Positions 35,593 through 44,656 of a stretch of DNA of 64,000 nt are shown in pieces. A program made the translations under genes and the position numbers. Where the stretch lies: the NCBI RefSeq assembly GCF_041435435.1, contig NZ_CP108494.1, positions 2,328,501 through 2,392,500 of the forward strand, given 5' to 3'. Each line of letters starts with the position of its first letter. The first letter of the stretch is position 1. The notes beneath the pieces were generated by a model. That model did no database searches, had not been told where the DNA came from, and was given only the letters and a program-made list of their open reading frames with translations. Origin of the DNA: Streptomyces sp. NBC_01241 (GTDB taxonomy: Bacteria > Actinomycetota > Actinomycetes > Streptomycetales > Streptomycetaceae).

Positions 35593-36660
35593 ATGACCGC
35601 ACGGCTTGCCGATATCGCAACTCAGGCGGGGGTCAGCGAAGCGACGGTCAGCCGTGTACTGAACGGCAAGCCCGGTGTTGCAGCGGCCACCCGTGAATCC
35701 GTCCTCGCCGCGCTCGACGTTCTCGGCTACGAGCGTCCCGTACGGCTGCGCAGGCGCAGCGCGGGACTGGTCGGGCTGATCACGCCCGAGCTGGAGAACC
35801 CCATCTTCCCGGCGCTGGCGCAGGTCATCGGCCAGGCGCTGACCCGGCAGGGCTACACCCCGGTGCTGGCGACCCAGACCCCCGGCGGCTCCACCGAGGA
35901 CGAGCTGACCGAAATGCTGGTCGACCGCGGCGTCTCGGGCATCATCTTCGTCTCCGGACTGCACGCCGACACCTCGGCCGATATGCAGCGCTACGAGCAA
36001 CTGCGTGCCCAGGGCGTCCCGTTCGTTCTGGTGAACGGCTTCTCGCCCAAGGTCCAGGCGCCGTTCATCTCGCCGGACGACCGGGCCGCGATGCGGCTCG
36101 CCGTGACGCACCTGGTGTCGCTCGGCCATCAGCGGATCGGCCTGGCGGTCGGGCCCAAGCGGTTCGTGCCGGTCCTGCGCAAGATCGAAGGCTTCCGCTC
36201 ATGCGTGCAGGAGCAGTTGAACCTCGCTCCGGACGAGGTGGAGGGGCTGATCCAGCACTCGCTGTTCACCCTGGAGGGCGGGCAGGCCGCCGCGTCGGCG
36301 CTGATGGAGCGGGGGTGCACGGCGGTGGTGTGCGCGAGCGACATGATGGCGCTCGGTGCGATCAGGGCCGCCCGCCGGCTGTCCCTGGAGGTGCCGCGCG
36401 ATCTGTCGGTGGTGGGTTTCGACGACTCGCCGCTCATAGCGTTCACCGATCCGCCGCTGACGACGATCCGGCAGCCGGTGACGGCGATGGGCCAGGCCGC
36501 CGTGCGCACCCTCCTCGAAGAGATCGGCGGCACACCCGCTCCGCACAGCGAGTTCGTCTTCATGCCCGAGCTGGTCGTTCGCGGTTCAACGGCTGCGGGC
36601 CCCGGGCCCGCTCCCGTCTCCGCGCCCGGACCTCTTCCCGGTTCGCACGCCCGCTCCTAG
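35593..36660 (+). CDS. malR: LacI-family maltose repressor MalR
   Basis: 355 residues. N-terminal helix-turn-helix LADIATQAGVSEATVSRVLN and hinge helix VLAALDVLGYERP; effector core with GLVGLITPELENPIFPALAQ and LSVVGFDDSPLIAFTDPPLT. It lies divergent from malEFG, the standard Streptomyces arrangement, where MalR represses mal and amylase genes and is released by maltodextrin. The C-terminus has a Pro/Gly/Ala-rich tail of about 20 residues. A close paralogue ends the mal operon at 29208-30254. Confidence 0.92.
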   Translation: MTARLADIATQAGVSEATVSRVLNGKPGVAAATRESVLAALDVLGYERPVRLRRRSAGLVGLITPELENPIFPALAQVIGQALTRQGYTPVLATQTPGGSTEDELTEMLVDRGVSGIIFVSGLHADTSADMQRYEQLRAQGVPFVLVNGFSPKVQAPFISPDDRAAMRLAVTHLVSLGHQRIGLAVGPKRFVPVLRKIEGFRSCVQEQLNLAPDEVEGLIQHSLFTLEGGQAAASALMERGCTAVVCASDMMALGAIRAARRLSLEVPRDLSVVGFDDSPLIAFTDPPLTTIRQPVTAMGQAAVRTLLEEIGGTPAPHSEFVFMPELVVRGSTAAGPGPAPVSAPGPLPGSHARS

Positions 36661-36743
36661 CGGTCCGGCAGACAGATGTGCGGCCCGGACCCGACCGGAG
36701 GATGATCGGGCGGGAAAGACATTTTCTGGCAGACTCTGTGCCT

Positions 36744-37685
36744 ATGGGTGAATTGAGTGGGACATCACAGGAAGCCCGGTTGGGGGCCACCCCGTCACCC
36801 ATCGTGGACGAGGCGGCCCCGACGGCGGACGCGGAGCAGAACGCCGGGCGGCGCGACGGCGGCCCGCCCGGACTTCGCTCCCCGCATCCCCTGCGCTCCT
36901 TGCGGTCCCCGCGCCGGCCACGCTTCTGGTTCGAAATCCTGCTGCTCGCGGCCAGTTACTGGGTGTACTCCCTGGTGCGCAACGCCGTCCCGGAACAGCG
37001 GGCCGAAGCGCTGCACAACGCCGGCCGGATCTGGTCGGTCGAGACCCACCTGGGCATCGCCGTCGAACAGGCCGTCAACCACGCGGTGAATTCCGTGACA
37101 TGGCTGATCGTGTCGATGAACTACTACTACGCGACGCTGCACTTCGTCGTCACCGTCTGCGTGCTGGTGTGGCTGTTCCACCGTCACCCCGGCCGTTACG
37201 CGGCGGCCCGTCTGGCCCTGTTCGCCACCACGGCCGTGGCACTGCTCGGCTACTACCTGTACCCGCTGGCACCGCCCCGGCTGATGAGCGGCGGCCACTT
37301 CATCGACACCGTCGTGGTCCATCAGACCTGGGGTTCGATGGCCTCGGGCAACTTCAAGAACATGTCCAACCAGTACGCGGCCATGCCCTCGATGCACATC
37401 GGCTGGTCACTCTGGTGCGGCCTGACGCTCTACGCACTGGCCGCCGCGCCCTGGGTCCGCGTCCTGGGTCTGCTCTACCCGGCGGTCACCCTGCTCGTGA
37501 TCGTGTCGACCGCCAACCACTTCTGGCTGGACGCGCTGGGCGGCATGCTGTGTCTGGCCGTCGGTTACGCGGCCTCCTACGCCTGGTACGGCTCGCTGCC
37601 GCACCACCTCGCGAAGCGGGTGCCGCTGTCGCTGGAGAGGCCGCGGCCCGTCGGCCTGTCCGCGGGCGCGGCGGGACACAACTGA
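36744..37685 (+). CDS. PAP2-family membrane phosphatase
   Basis: 313 residues. A 55-residue cytoplasmic N-terminus is followed by about six helices. The phosphatase motifs are YPLAPPRLM, MPSMHIGW (PSGH-like, with the catalytic-site His) and STANHFWLDALGG (the H...D motif that completes the vanadate-haloperoxidase-type active site). This is the inositol-phosphorylceramide-synthase-like branch often seen in actinobacteria, acting on lipid phosphates at the membrane. No ribosome binding site is seen before the ATG, although the next in-frame starts would cut the N-terminus only. It stands alone between malR and glnE. Confidence 0.88.
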   Translation: MGELSGTSQEARLGATPSPIVDEAAPTADAEQNAGRRDGGPPGLRSPHPLRSLRSPRRPRFWFEILLLAASYWVYSLVRNAVPEQRAEALHNAGRIWSVETHLGIAVEQAVNHAVNSVTWLIVSMNYYYATLHFVVTVCVLVWLFHRHPGRYAAARLALFATTAVALLGYYLYPLAPPRLMSGGHFIDTVVVHQTWGSMASGNFKNMSNQYAAMPSMHIGWSLWCGLTLYALAAAPWVRVLGLLYPAVTLLVIVSTANHFWLDALGGMLCLAVGYAASYAWYGSLPHHLAKRVPLSLERPRPVGLSAGAAGHN

Positions 37686-37802
37686 GCGGACGCTCCTGCG
37701 TCCCGACGCCCCGGTGGGCGGATCAAGCCCGCCCGCCGTCTCGGACCGGGGTCCGGGTGGGCGCCTCGGAAGGCCCGCGCGGCTGCGTGAGGGGCGCGCC
37801 CC

Positions 37803-40793
37803 TCACGCCCCGTAGAACCGCTCCTCCACCACCGCCCGCGCCCGCCGCGTGATCCGCCGGTAGTCGTCCAGCATGTCCCCGACGTGCCCCGGCTCGTACC
37901 CCAGGTACCGCCCCACCGCGGTGAGTTCACGCGGCCCCGACGGGAACGTGTCGCCGGGCCGCCCCCGTACCAGCATCACCGCGTTGCGGACCCGTGTCGC
38001 CAGCACCCACGCCTCGTCCAGGGTCTGCGCGTCCTCGCCCGGGATCAGCTCCGCGGCACATGCCGCGGCCAGCGCCTCGCGGGTACGGGTCGTCCGCAGC
38101 CCCGGCTCCGCCCAGCCTTGCTGCATCTGCATCAGCTGGACCGTCCACTCGACATCGCTCAGCCCGCCGCGCCCCAGCTTGGTGTGGAGCGTCGGGTCCG
38201 CGCCGCGCGGCAGCCGTTCGGACTCCATCCGGGCCTTCAGACGGCGGATCTCACGGACCGCGTCCTCCCCGAGACCCTCCATCGGGTACCGCAGCGGATC
38301 GATCAACTCGATGAATTCACGGCCGAGTTCCTCATCGCCCGCCATCGGCTCGGCGCGCAGCAGCGCCTGGCTCTCCCAGACCAGCGACCAGCGCCGGTAG
38401 TAGGCCTCGTACGACTTCAGCGTACGCACCAGCGGCCCGCTCTTGCCCTCCGGCCGCAGATCCGCGTCGATCATCAACGGCGGGTCAGCGGTGGGCAGTT
38501 GCAGCAGTTTCCGCAGCTCGGAGACCACCTGGTTCGCGGCCTGCGCCGCCTCGTGGCCGTCGACGCCCTCGCGCGGTGAGTGGACGAACAGCACATCGGC
38601 GTCGGAGCCGTATCCGAGCTCGTGTCCGCCGAACCGGCCCATGCCGATGACCGCGAACCGGGTGGGCAGCATGTCCCCCCACTGTTCGCGTACGACGGCG
38701 CGCAGGGCGCCCGCGATCGTGACGGCGTTCAGATCGGTGACCGCGTTGCCGACCCGGTCGACGAGGGCCCCGGGATCCTGCTCGGCGGGGCGCTCCTCCG
38801 TACCGTACGAACCGATGAGGTCCGCAGCCGTGGTCCGGAAGAGCTCGCGCCGCCGCACCCCGCGCACCACGGCGACGGCGGATTCGGCGCCCTTCGCCCG
38901 TCCCACCGCGGCCAGCACCTCCTGTTCCAGGTGCTCCCGGCCGCGCGGCTTCAGGCCCTGCCGGTCGCCGAGTATCGCCACGGCCTCGGGCGCCCGGAGC
39001 AGCAGGTCGGGGGCGAGCCGGCCGGCCGAGAGCACCCGGGCGAGGTTCTCCGCGGCGGCGCCCTCGTCCCGCAGCAGCCGCAGGTACCAGGGGGTCTTAC
39101 CGAGTGCGTCGGACACCTTGCGGAAGCCGAGCAGCCCGGCGTCGGGGTCGGCGGAGTCCGCGAACCAGCCGAGCAGCACCGGCAGCAGGGTGCGCTGGAT
39201 GGCGGCCTTGCGGCTCACGCCGGACGACAGCGCCTCCAGGTGACGCAGCGCGGCGGCGGGATCGGCGTATCCGAGGGCTTCGAGCCGGTGCTCGGCCGCC
39301 TTCGCGCTGAGCCGGGACTCGCCGGGCGCGAGCTGGGCGACGGCGTCCAGCAGCGGCCGGTAGAACAGCTTCTCGTGCAGCCGCCGCACCACGGAGGCGT
39401 GCCGTTTCCACGCCTGGTTGAGTTCGGTGATCGGGTCCATGCGCATCCCGAGTGAGCGTCCGATGCGCCGCAGATCCGCCTCGCCCTCGGGGACCAGATG
39501 GGTGCGGCGCAGCCGGTAGAGCTGGATGCGGTGTTCCATGGCCCGCAGGAAGCGGTAGGCGTCGTCCAGCTGCGCGGCGTCCACCCGTCCCACGTAGCCG
39601 CCCGCGGCGAGCGCCCGCAGCGCGTCCAGCGTGGAGCCGCTGCGCAGGGTCGGGTCGTTGCGGCCGTGCACCAGCTGGAGCAGCTGTACGGCGAATTCGA
39701 CGTCCCGCAGCCCGCCGGGGCCGAGCTTGATCTCACGGTCGACGCGGTCGGCGGGGATGTTGTCGACGACGCGGCGGCGCATCTTCTGCACGTCGGCGAC
39801 GAAGTTCTCGCGGTCCGCGGCCTGCCACACGAGCGGCGAGACGGCCTCGACGTACTCCGCGCCCAGCTCGGGATCGCCCGCCACCGGCCGGGCCTTGAGG
39901 AGCGCCTGGAACTCCCAGGTCTTGGCCCAGCGCTGGTAGTACGCGAGATGCGAGGACAACGTCCGTACGAGGGGTCCGTTGCGGCCCTCGGGGCGGAGGT
40001 TGGCGTCGACGGGCCAGATGGTGCCCTCGACGGTCGTGTCGGAGCAGATCCGCATCATGTGCGCGGACAGCCGGGTGGCGGCCTGCACGCCCGCGCTCTC
40101 CTCGACGCCGTCGGCCGGTTCGGCGACGAAGATGACGTCGACGTCGGAGACGTAGTTCAGCTCGTGGCCGCCGCACTTGCCCATCGCGATGACGGCGAGC
40201 CGGCACTGCGCGGCGTCGGCGGGTGCGGCCGTACGGGCGATGGCGAGCGCCGCGCGCAGGGTCGCCGTGGCCAGATCGGCCAGTTCGGCGGCGGCCTCGG
40301 CGACGTCCGTCGTACCGCACACGTCGCGGGCCGCTATGGCCAGCAGGCACCGGCGATAGGCGACGCGCAGCGAGTCGGGGTCGTCGGCCCCGGCGAGCCC
40401 CTGCTCGAATTCGGGCACCCCGGGGTGCAGATCCGTGGCCTCGTAGGTGACGAGCGCCTGCCAGTCGCGGGGGTGGCGGGCCAGGTGGTCACCGAGCGCC
40501 TCGGACGCCCCGAGCACCCCGAGCAGCCGGTCCCGCAGCGGTTTGGCGGTGACGAGGGTGTCCAGCAGGATCTGCCGCTCGTCCGGCTCCTCGGCCTCCA
40601 CGAGGCGGACGACCCCGCGCAGTGCCAGATCGGGGTCGGCGGTGGCCCCGAGGGCGTCGAGCAGCACCGGATCGGAGCGTACGGACGACAGCTCGGGCAG
40701 GTCGAGGAGCCGCTCCGCGGCGGACGGGTCGGTGAAACCGTGCCGCAGCAGTCGGGTGAACGTGCTGCTCCTGCGCCCCGGCACCGTCGTCAT
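37803..40793 (-). CDS. glnE: Bifunctional glutamine synthetase adenylyltransferase/deadenylase
   Basis: 996 residues. Two nucleotidyltransferase domains in tandem: GGHELNYVSDVDVIFVAE near 250 (deadenylylation half) and GGHELGYGSDADVLFVHS near 740 (adenylylation half), each followed by helical GlnE regulatory segments. The enzyme attaches or removes AMP on type I glutamine synthetase (GlnA) in response to nitrogen state. The ATG at 40793 follows AGGAGAG at good spacing; earlier in-frame starts lack one. It is convergent with the PAP2 gene and divergent from the PNPOx-like gene. Confidence 0.95.
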   Translation of the reverse strand: MTTVPGRRSSTFTRLLRHGFTDPSAAERLLDLPELSSVRSDPVLLDALGATADPDLALRGVVRLVEAEEPDERQILLDTLVTAKPLRDRLLGVLGASEALGDHLARHPRDWQALVTYEATDLHPGVPEFEQGLAGADDPDSLRVAYRRCLLAIAARDVCGTTDVAEAAAELADLATATLRAALAIARTAAPADAAQCRLAVIAMGKCGGHELNYVSDVDVIFVAEPADGVEESAGVQAATRLSAHMMRICSDTTVEGTIWPVDANLRPEGRNGPLVRTLSSHLAYYQRWAKTWEFQALLKARPVAGDPELGAEYVEAVSPLVWQAADRENFVADVQKMRRRVVDNIPADRVDREIKLGPGGLRDVEFAVQLLQLVHGRNDPTLRSGSTLDALRALAAGGYVGRVDAAQLDDAYRFLRAMEHRIQLYRLRRTHLVPEGEADLRRIGRSLGMRMDPITELNQAWKRHASVVRRLHEKLFYRPLLDAVAQLAPGESRLSAKAAEHRLEALGYADPAAALRHLEALSSGVSRKAAIQRTLLPVLLGWFADSADPDAGLLGFRKVSDALGKTPWYLRLLRDEGAAAENLARVLSAGRLAPDLLLRAPEAVAILGDRQGLKPRGREHLEQEVLAAVGRAKGAESAVAVVRGVRRRELFRTTAADLIGSYGTEERPAEQDPGALVDRVGNAVTDLNAVTIAGALRAVVREQWGDMLPTRFAVIGMGRFGGHELGYGSDADVLFVHSPREGVDGHEAAQAANQVVSELRKLLQLPTADPPLMIDADLRPEGKSGPLVRTLKSYEAYYRRWSLVWESQALLRAEPMAGDEELGREFIELIDPLRYPMEGLGEDAVREIRRLKARMESERLPRGADPTLHTKLGRGGLSDVEWTVQLMQMQQGWAEPGLRTTRTREALAAACAAELIPGEDAQTLDEAWVLATRVRNAVMLVRGRPGDTFPSGPRELTAVGRYLGYEPGHVGDMLDDYRRITRRARAVVEERFYGA

Positions 40794-40927
40794 TCCGTGC
40801 TCTCCTGCTCGCCGCCCACACACCATCCAGCGTTCCGAGCCTAGCCCGGCGCCGATGAATTCGGCGCGGGTGCGCGGTCCACACTTCGCAGGCAGGATCA
40901 CTTCGAGGACCGTACCGGGAGGACTGT

Positions 40928-41440
40928 ATGTCTGGATTCGAACCCGTCGCCGAGCTGGATGCCCGCTACAGCGCCGAGGGCGCGGCAGCGGGCTCGTGGC
41001 CGGCGGCGGAGTCACTGCTGACCGGGGCGGAGATCTACTGGCTGAGCACGGTTCGCCCGGACGGCCGCCCGCATGTCACCCCGCTGATCGGGGTGTGGTC
41101 GCAGGGCGCGCTGTACTTCAGCACCGGGGCGTCGGAACGCAAGGGCCTGAATCTGGCCGCCAACCCGGAGGTAGTACTGACGACCGGCGCCAACACCCTT
41201 TCGGAGGGGCTCGACGTGGTGGTCGAGGGCCGGGCGGAACGGGTGACGGACGGGGACCGGCTGCACCGGCTGGCCGCGGTCTGGGAGTCGAAGTACGGCC
41301 CGCAGTGGCACTTCGACGTCCAGGACGGCACGTTCCGGCACGCGGGCCATGAGGCGCTGGTGTTCGAGGTGTCGCCGCGTACGGTCTTCGGCTTCGGCAA
41401 GGGCACCCTGTTCAGCCAGACGCGGTGGCGGTTCGGCTGA
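40928..41440 (+). CDS. Pyridoxamine 5'-phosphate oxidase-like flavin/F420 protein
   Basis: 170 residues forming a split-barrel fold. IYWLSTVRPDGRPHVTPLIG is the family hallmark for the flavin- or F420-binding strand, with the later NPEVVLTTG and the C-terminal FGKGTLFSQTRWRF. Most actinobacterial members bind F420 or FMN and reduce diverse organic substrates; which cofactor is used cannot be read here. It stands alone, divergent from glnE. Confidence 0.85.
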   Translation: MSGFEPVAELDARYSAEGAAAGSWPAAESLLTGAEIYWLSTVRPDGRPHVTPLIGVWSQGALYFSTGASERKGLNLAANPEVVLTTGANTLSEGLDVVVEGRAERVTDGDRLHRLAAVWESKYGPQWHFDVQDGTFRHAGHEALVFEVSPRTVFGFGKGTLFSQTRWRFG

Positions 41441-41548
41441 GCGGCGGGGCTGCGCGTACCCCGGCTCACCGTAGGGCGGCGGGAACGGCGGTCCGGCGCC
41501 TGGCGTTGGGACGGGCATGGTGATGATGTCGAGTCTCTTGGTGAGGCC

Positions 41549-41845
41549 GTGCTGGTGATAGTGCCGTTCCTGCTGGCCTCGGCCCGCTACGCCGTCGTCC
41601 GTACCGGCCGGCCCGACTGGTTACGACGTGTCCTCGCCGCCCGCACGCCTCGTCACGGGCTGGGTGTGGGGGCCTCGGTCGCCGATGAGCTGCACGCGTT
41701 CCTCAACTCGGCAAAGCGTGTGGAGATCGAGCACCGGGTGGAGGAACAGGTCCTGAAGGACGACGCGTTGGACGGCGCGCCGCCCCGCATGGGAGTCGAC
41801 CTGGGCGCCGGGACGGCGGTGGTCCGGCGGAATCCGGAATCCTGA
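41549..41845 (+). CDS. DUF6191-like small protein with membrane helix and TTA codon
   Basis: 98 residues from the GTG at 41549. One hydrophobic segment at the start (LVIVPFLLASARYAVV) suggests membrane anchoring; the C-terminal part, AFLNSAKRVEIEHRVEEQ then DGAPPRMGVDL, matches the pattern I know as DUF6191 in streptomycetes. Codon 25 (41621-41623) is TTA, the codon read by the bldA tRNA, so translation may depend on developmental stage. The start is uncertain: GGTGAGG is only two bases away, and a nearby ATG at 41517 is in another frame. Confidence 0.6.
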   Translation: MLVIVPFLLASARYAVVRTGRPDWLRRVLAARTPRHGLGVGASVADELHAFLNSAKRVEIEHRVEEQVLKDDALDGAPPRMGVDLGAGTAVVRRNPES

Positions 41846-41879
41846 GCCCGGACCGGGCCGCCTCGGTGCCCGTCCGCGC

Positions 41880-42680
41880 TCAGTTCCCGGACGGCCCTGG
41901 CCGGGTCGCGACGACGACGGTCGCGTACAACTCGTCGGAGGTGACGACGCGCGGGATCAGGCCGCTGCGGGCGATGGTCTCCTCGGCCCGGGCCGCCTGC
42001 CGTTCGCTCGTCTCGACCAGCAGATGCCCGCCCGGTGCCAGCCACCGCGGTGCCTCGGCGGTGACCCGCCGCAGGACGTCGAGGCCGTCCCTTCCCCCGT
42101 CGAGCGCGACGCGCGGTTCGTGGATACGGGCTTCCGGGGGCAGCAGTTCGACGTCCTCCGTCGGTACGTACGGCACATTGGCGAGCAATATCTCCACCCG
42201 GCCGCGCAACGATCCGGGGAGCGGCTCGAAGAGGTCGCCCTCGTACACCCGGCCGGTGTCGGCGACATTGCGGCGGGCGCACCGTACGGCCGCGGGTTCG
42301 ACGTCGGTGGCGTGCAGTTCGATGCCGTCCAGCGTCGCGGCGAGCGCGGCGCCGAGTGCGCCCGAGCCGCAGCAGAGGTCGACGACGACCGCCCCGGATC
42401 CGGCGAGGGCGGCGGCCTGCCGGACCAGGAACTCGGTGCGGCGGCGGGGTACGAAGACGCCGGGGTCCACGGCGATCCGCAGACCGCTGAACTCGGCCCA
42501 GCCGAGGACGTGTTCCAAGGGCAGACCGGCAGCCCGCCGTTCGACCATGGCGGCGAGTTCGGCGGGGCCGGTCGCCGTGGAGAGGATCAACTCCGCTTCC
42601 TCCTCGGCGAATACGCAGCCGGCGGCGCGGAGTGTGGTGACGATGGTGAAAACGGTGAGCGGTGAAGCGGGAACCGACAC
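41880..42680 (-). CDS. PrmC/HemK-like protein N5-glutamine methyltransferase
   Basis: 266 residues. An N-terminal helical domain is followed by the SAM-binding domain with VVDLCCGSGALGAAL near 98 and the catalytic loop NVPYVP near 167. PrmC proper has NPPY, where the side chains hold the glutamine amide of a release factor; the change to NVPY is also seen in the actinobacterial 'putative N5-glutamine methyltransferase' branch. Substrate therefore uncertain. The housekeeping prmC is expected elsewhere. Confidence 0.85.
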   Translation of the reverse strand: MSVPASPLTVFTIVTTLRAAGCVFAEEEAELILSTATGPAELAAMVERRAAGLPLEHVLGWAEFSGLRIAVDPGVFVPRRRTEFLVRQAAALAGSGAVVVDLCCGSGALGAALAATLDGIELHATDVEPAAVRCARRNVADTGRVYEGDLFEPLPGSLRGRVEILLANVPYVPTEDVELLPPEARIHEPRVALDGGRDGLDVLRRVTAEAPRWLAPGGHLLVETSERQAARAEETIARSGLIPRVVTSDELYATVVVATRPGPSGN

Positions 42681-42993
42681 GAAGCGGAGCCTTTCGGGAA
42701 AGCCGATGGGCGCTCCGCGGTCGATTATGTCGGGTCGACCACGCGATCACGTGGGGTGAGCACCCAGTCTGATACAGCGGTAATGGGTCTCACCTCCTTG
42801 GTAGGTCCCCGGTGTGGGGATGCGTCACATTACCTCAGTCGCGGCATCGGGCGGTGCCCTCCGGCCGAGAGGGTTCGCGGCGTACGCGAGGGAGTGGTCC
42901 GGGACGCCGAGGGGCCGGCGGCTCCCTCGGTGTCCCGGGCCACGCCGTGTGCGGCGAACGCGGCCGCCGCACACGTACGAACGGCAGGACCTG
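42681..42993. other. Intergenic region between methyltransferase and MFS exporter
   Basis: 313 bases without a supported gene. It holds the promoter side of the methyltransferase gene and, at 42947-42974, the terminator of the MFS gene. No tRNA, riboswitch or small ORF stands out. Confidence 0.5.
42947..42974 (-). terminator. Terminator of the MFS exporter
   Basis: GTGTGCGGC (42947-42955) pairs with GCCGCACAC (42966-42974) across a 10-base loop, 20 bases after the MFS stop codon. Confidence 0.65.
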
Positions 42994-44532
42994 CTAAAGG
43001 TCCACGCTGTCGCGCAGCTTCGTCGGCGTCAGGAACAGAGCGGCGATCACGCCGACCACCGCGATGGCGGCCGAGATCAGGAAGATGGTGCCGGTCGCGT
43101 CGCCGTACGCGGCGCGCACCACCTCCTGGATCTGTGGCGGCATCGCGTCGATGTTCAGGGTGGCGCCGCCCGAGGACGAGGCCGCCGGGTCGATGCCGAG
43201 CTTCGCCAGGCCGTGGGTGATCTTCGTGGCGACCTGGTTGGCGAGCACCGCCCCGAGCACGGAGACCCCGATCGTGCCGCCGAGCGAGCGGAAGAAGGTG
43301 ATCGCGCCGCTGGCCGCGCCGAGTTCGCCGAGCGGGACCGTGTTCTGGAGGACGAGGACCAGGTTCTGCATCGACATGCCGACACCCGCACCGACCGCGA
43401 GCATGCCGAGGGAGACGAGGACCAGCGAGGTCTCGTGGTCGATGGCGGACAGGCCCAGGAAGCCCAGCGAGAGGACGACGACGCCGGTGATGATGTACGG
43501 CTTCACCTTGCCGGTCTTGGAGACCATGCGTCCGGCGACGGTCGAGGAGACCAGCACACCGAACATCAGCGGGATGGTGAGGAGTCCGGCCTCGGTCGGT
43601 GAGTAGCCGCGGCCGATCTGGAAGTACTGGCCGAGGAAGACCGCGCCACCGAACATCGCCATGCCGACCGCGAGGCTCGCGACGATGGCGAGCGCGGGGT
43701 CGCGGCGGCGTACGACATGGAGCGGGACGACCGGCTCCTTGACGCGGCTCTCGACCACGACGGCGGCGATCAGGATCAGGGCGCTGACACCGACCATGAC
43801 GAAGGTCTGCCAGGACAGCCAGTCGAAGTCGTTGCCGACGAAAGTGACCCAGAGCAGCAGCAGGCTGACGCCCGCGGCGATCAGCGAGGCGCCCAGGTAG
43901 TCGACCTTCGTCTCCGGACGGCGGACCTCGGTGAGGTGCAGGGTGCGGGTGAGCATCACGAGGGCGAGCAGCGTGAACGGTACGGCGATGAAGAAGCACC
44001 AGCGCCAGCCGAGCCACGACGTGTCGGTGATGAAGCCGCCCAGCAGCGGACCGCCCACGGTGGCGACGGCCATGACGCCGCCCAGGTAACCGTTGTAGCG
44101 GCCGCGCTCCTTGGGGCTGATCATCGCCGCGATGATGACCTGGACGAGCACCTGCAGAGCGCCCATACCGAGGCCCTGCACGGCACGGAAGGTGATCAGC
44201 TGCCCGGTGGACTGGGCGAATCCGCAGGCGATCGACGAGACGACGAAGATGCCGATGGATATCTGGAGCAGCAGCTTCTTGCTGAACAGGTCGGCGAGCT
44301 TGCCCCAGATCGGGGTGGAGGCCGTGGAGGCCAGCAGGGACGCGGTGACGACCCAGGTGTACTGCGACTGGGTGCCGTCCAGCGACCCGATGATCTTCGG
44401 CAGAGCCACCGACACCACGGTACTGCTGATCATCGCCACGAACAGCACGATCAGCAGACCGCTCAGCGCCCGCAGTACATGACGGTGATCCATCGGCGCG
44501 ACTTCGGTCGGCGCAGCCGTTTGTGCGCTCAC
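42994..44532 (-). CDS. MFS drug exporter, DHA2 (14-helix) family
   Basis: 512 residues with about 14 membrane helices. Motif A is GKLADLFSKKLLLQ, and GGPLLGGFITDTSWLGWRW is the antiporter motif C and following loop of the DHA2 family. The GTG at 44532 has GGAGG six bases upstream. It is divergent from a TetR gene across a clear palindromic operator, the classical arrangement of a drug pump controlled by its own repressor. The compound exported is unknown. Confidence 0.93.
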   Translation of the reverse strand: MSAQTAAPTEVAPMDHRHVLRALSGLLIVLFVAMISSTVVSVALPKIIGSLDGTQSQYTWVVTASLLASTASTPIWGKLADLFSKKLLLQISIGIFVVSSIACGFAQSTGQLITFRAVQGLGMGALQVLVQVIIAAMISPKERGRYNGYLGGVMAVATVGGPLLGGFITDTSWLGWRWCFFIAVPFTLLALVMLTRTLHLTEVRRPETKVDYLGASLIAAGVSLLLLWVTFVGNDFDWLSWQTFVMVGVSALILIAAVVVESRVKEPVVPLHVVRRRDPALAIVASLAVGMAMFGGAVFLGQYFQIGRGYSPTEAGLLTIPLMFGVLVSSTVAGRMVSKTGKVKPYIITGVVVLSLGFLGLSAIDHETSLVLVSLGMLAVGAGVGMSMQNLVLVLQNTVPLGELGAASGAITFFRSLGGTIGVSVLGAVLANQVATKITHGLAKLGIDPAASSSGGATLNIDAMPPQIQEVVRAAYGDATGTIFLISAAIAVVGVIAALFLTPTKLRDSVDL

Positions 44533-44584
44533 GCGCAACCTCCGGGGGTTCGAAATGGGGGGCAGGAAAGGTTTCACCATACAT

Positions 44585-44612
44585 GCCCAATGGGCAATTT
44601 TGCCCATTGTGC
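44585..44612. promoter_or_regulatory. TetR operator between MFS and TetR genes
   Basis: GCCCAATGGGCAA (44585-44597) and TTGCCCATTGTGC (44600-44612) are inverted repeats matching at 12 of 13 positions across two bases, and each half is itself nearly palindromic. It lies between the divergent exporter and TetR starts, where binding would block both promoters. Confidence 0.85.
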
Positions 44613-44656
44613 AATTATGCGCGGGCTGAGAGAACCGGCGGAGAGATACTGAACCC

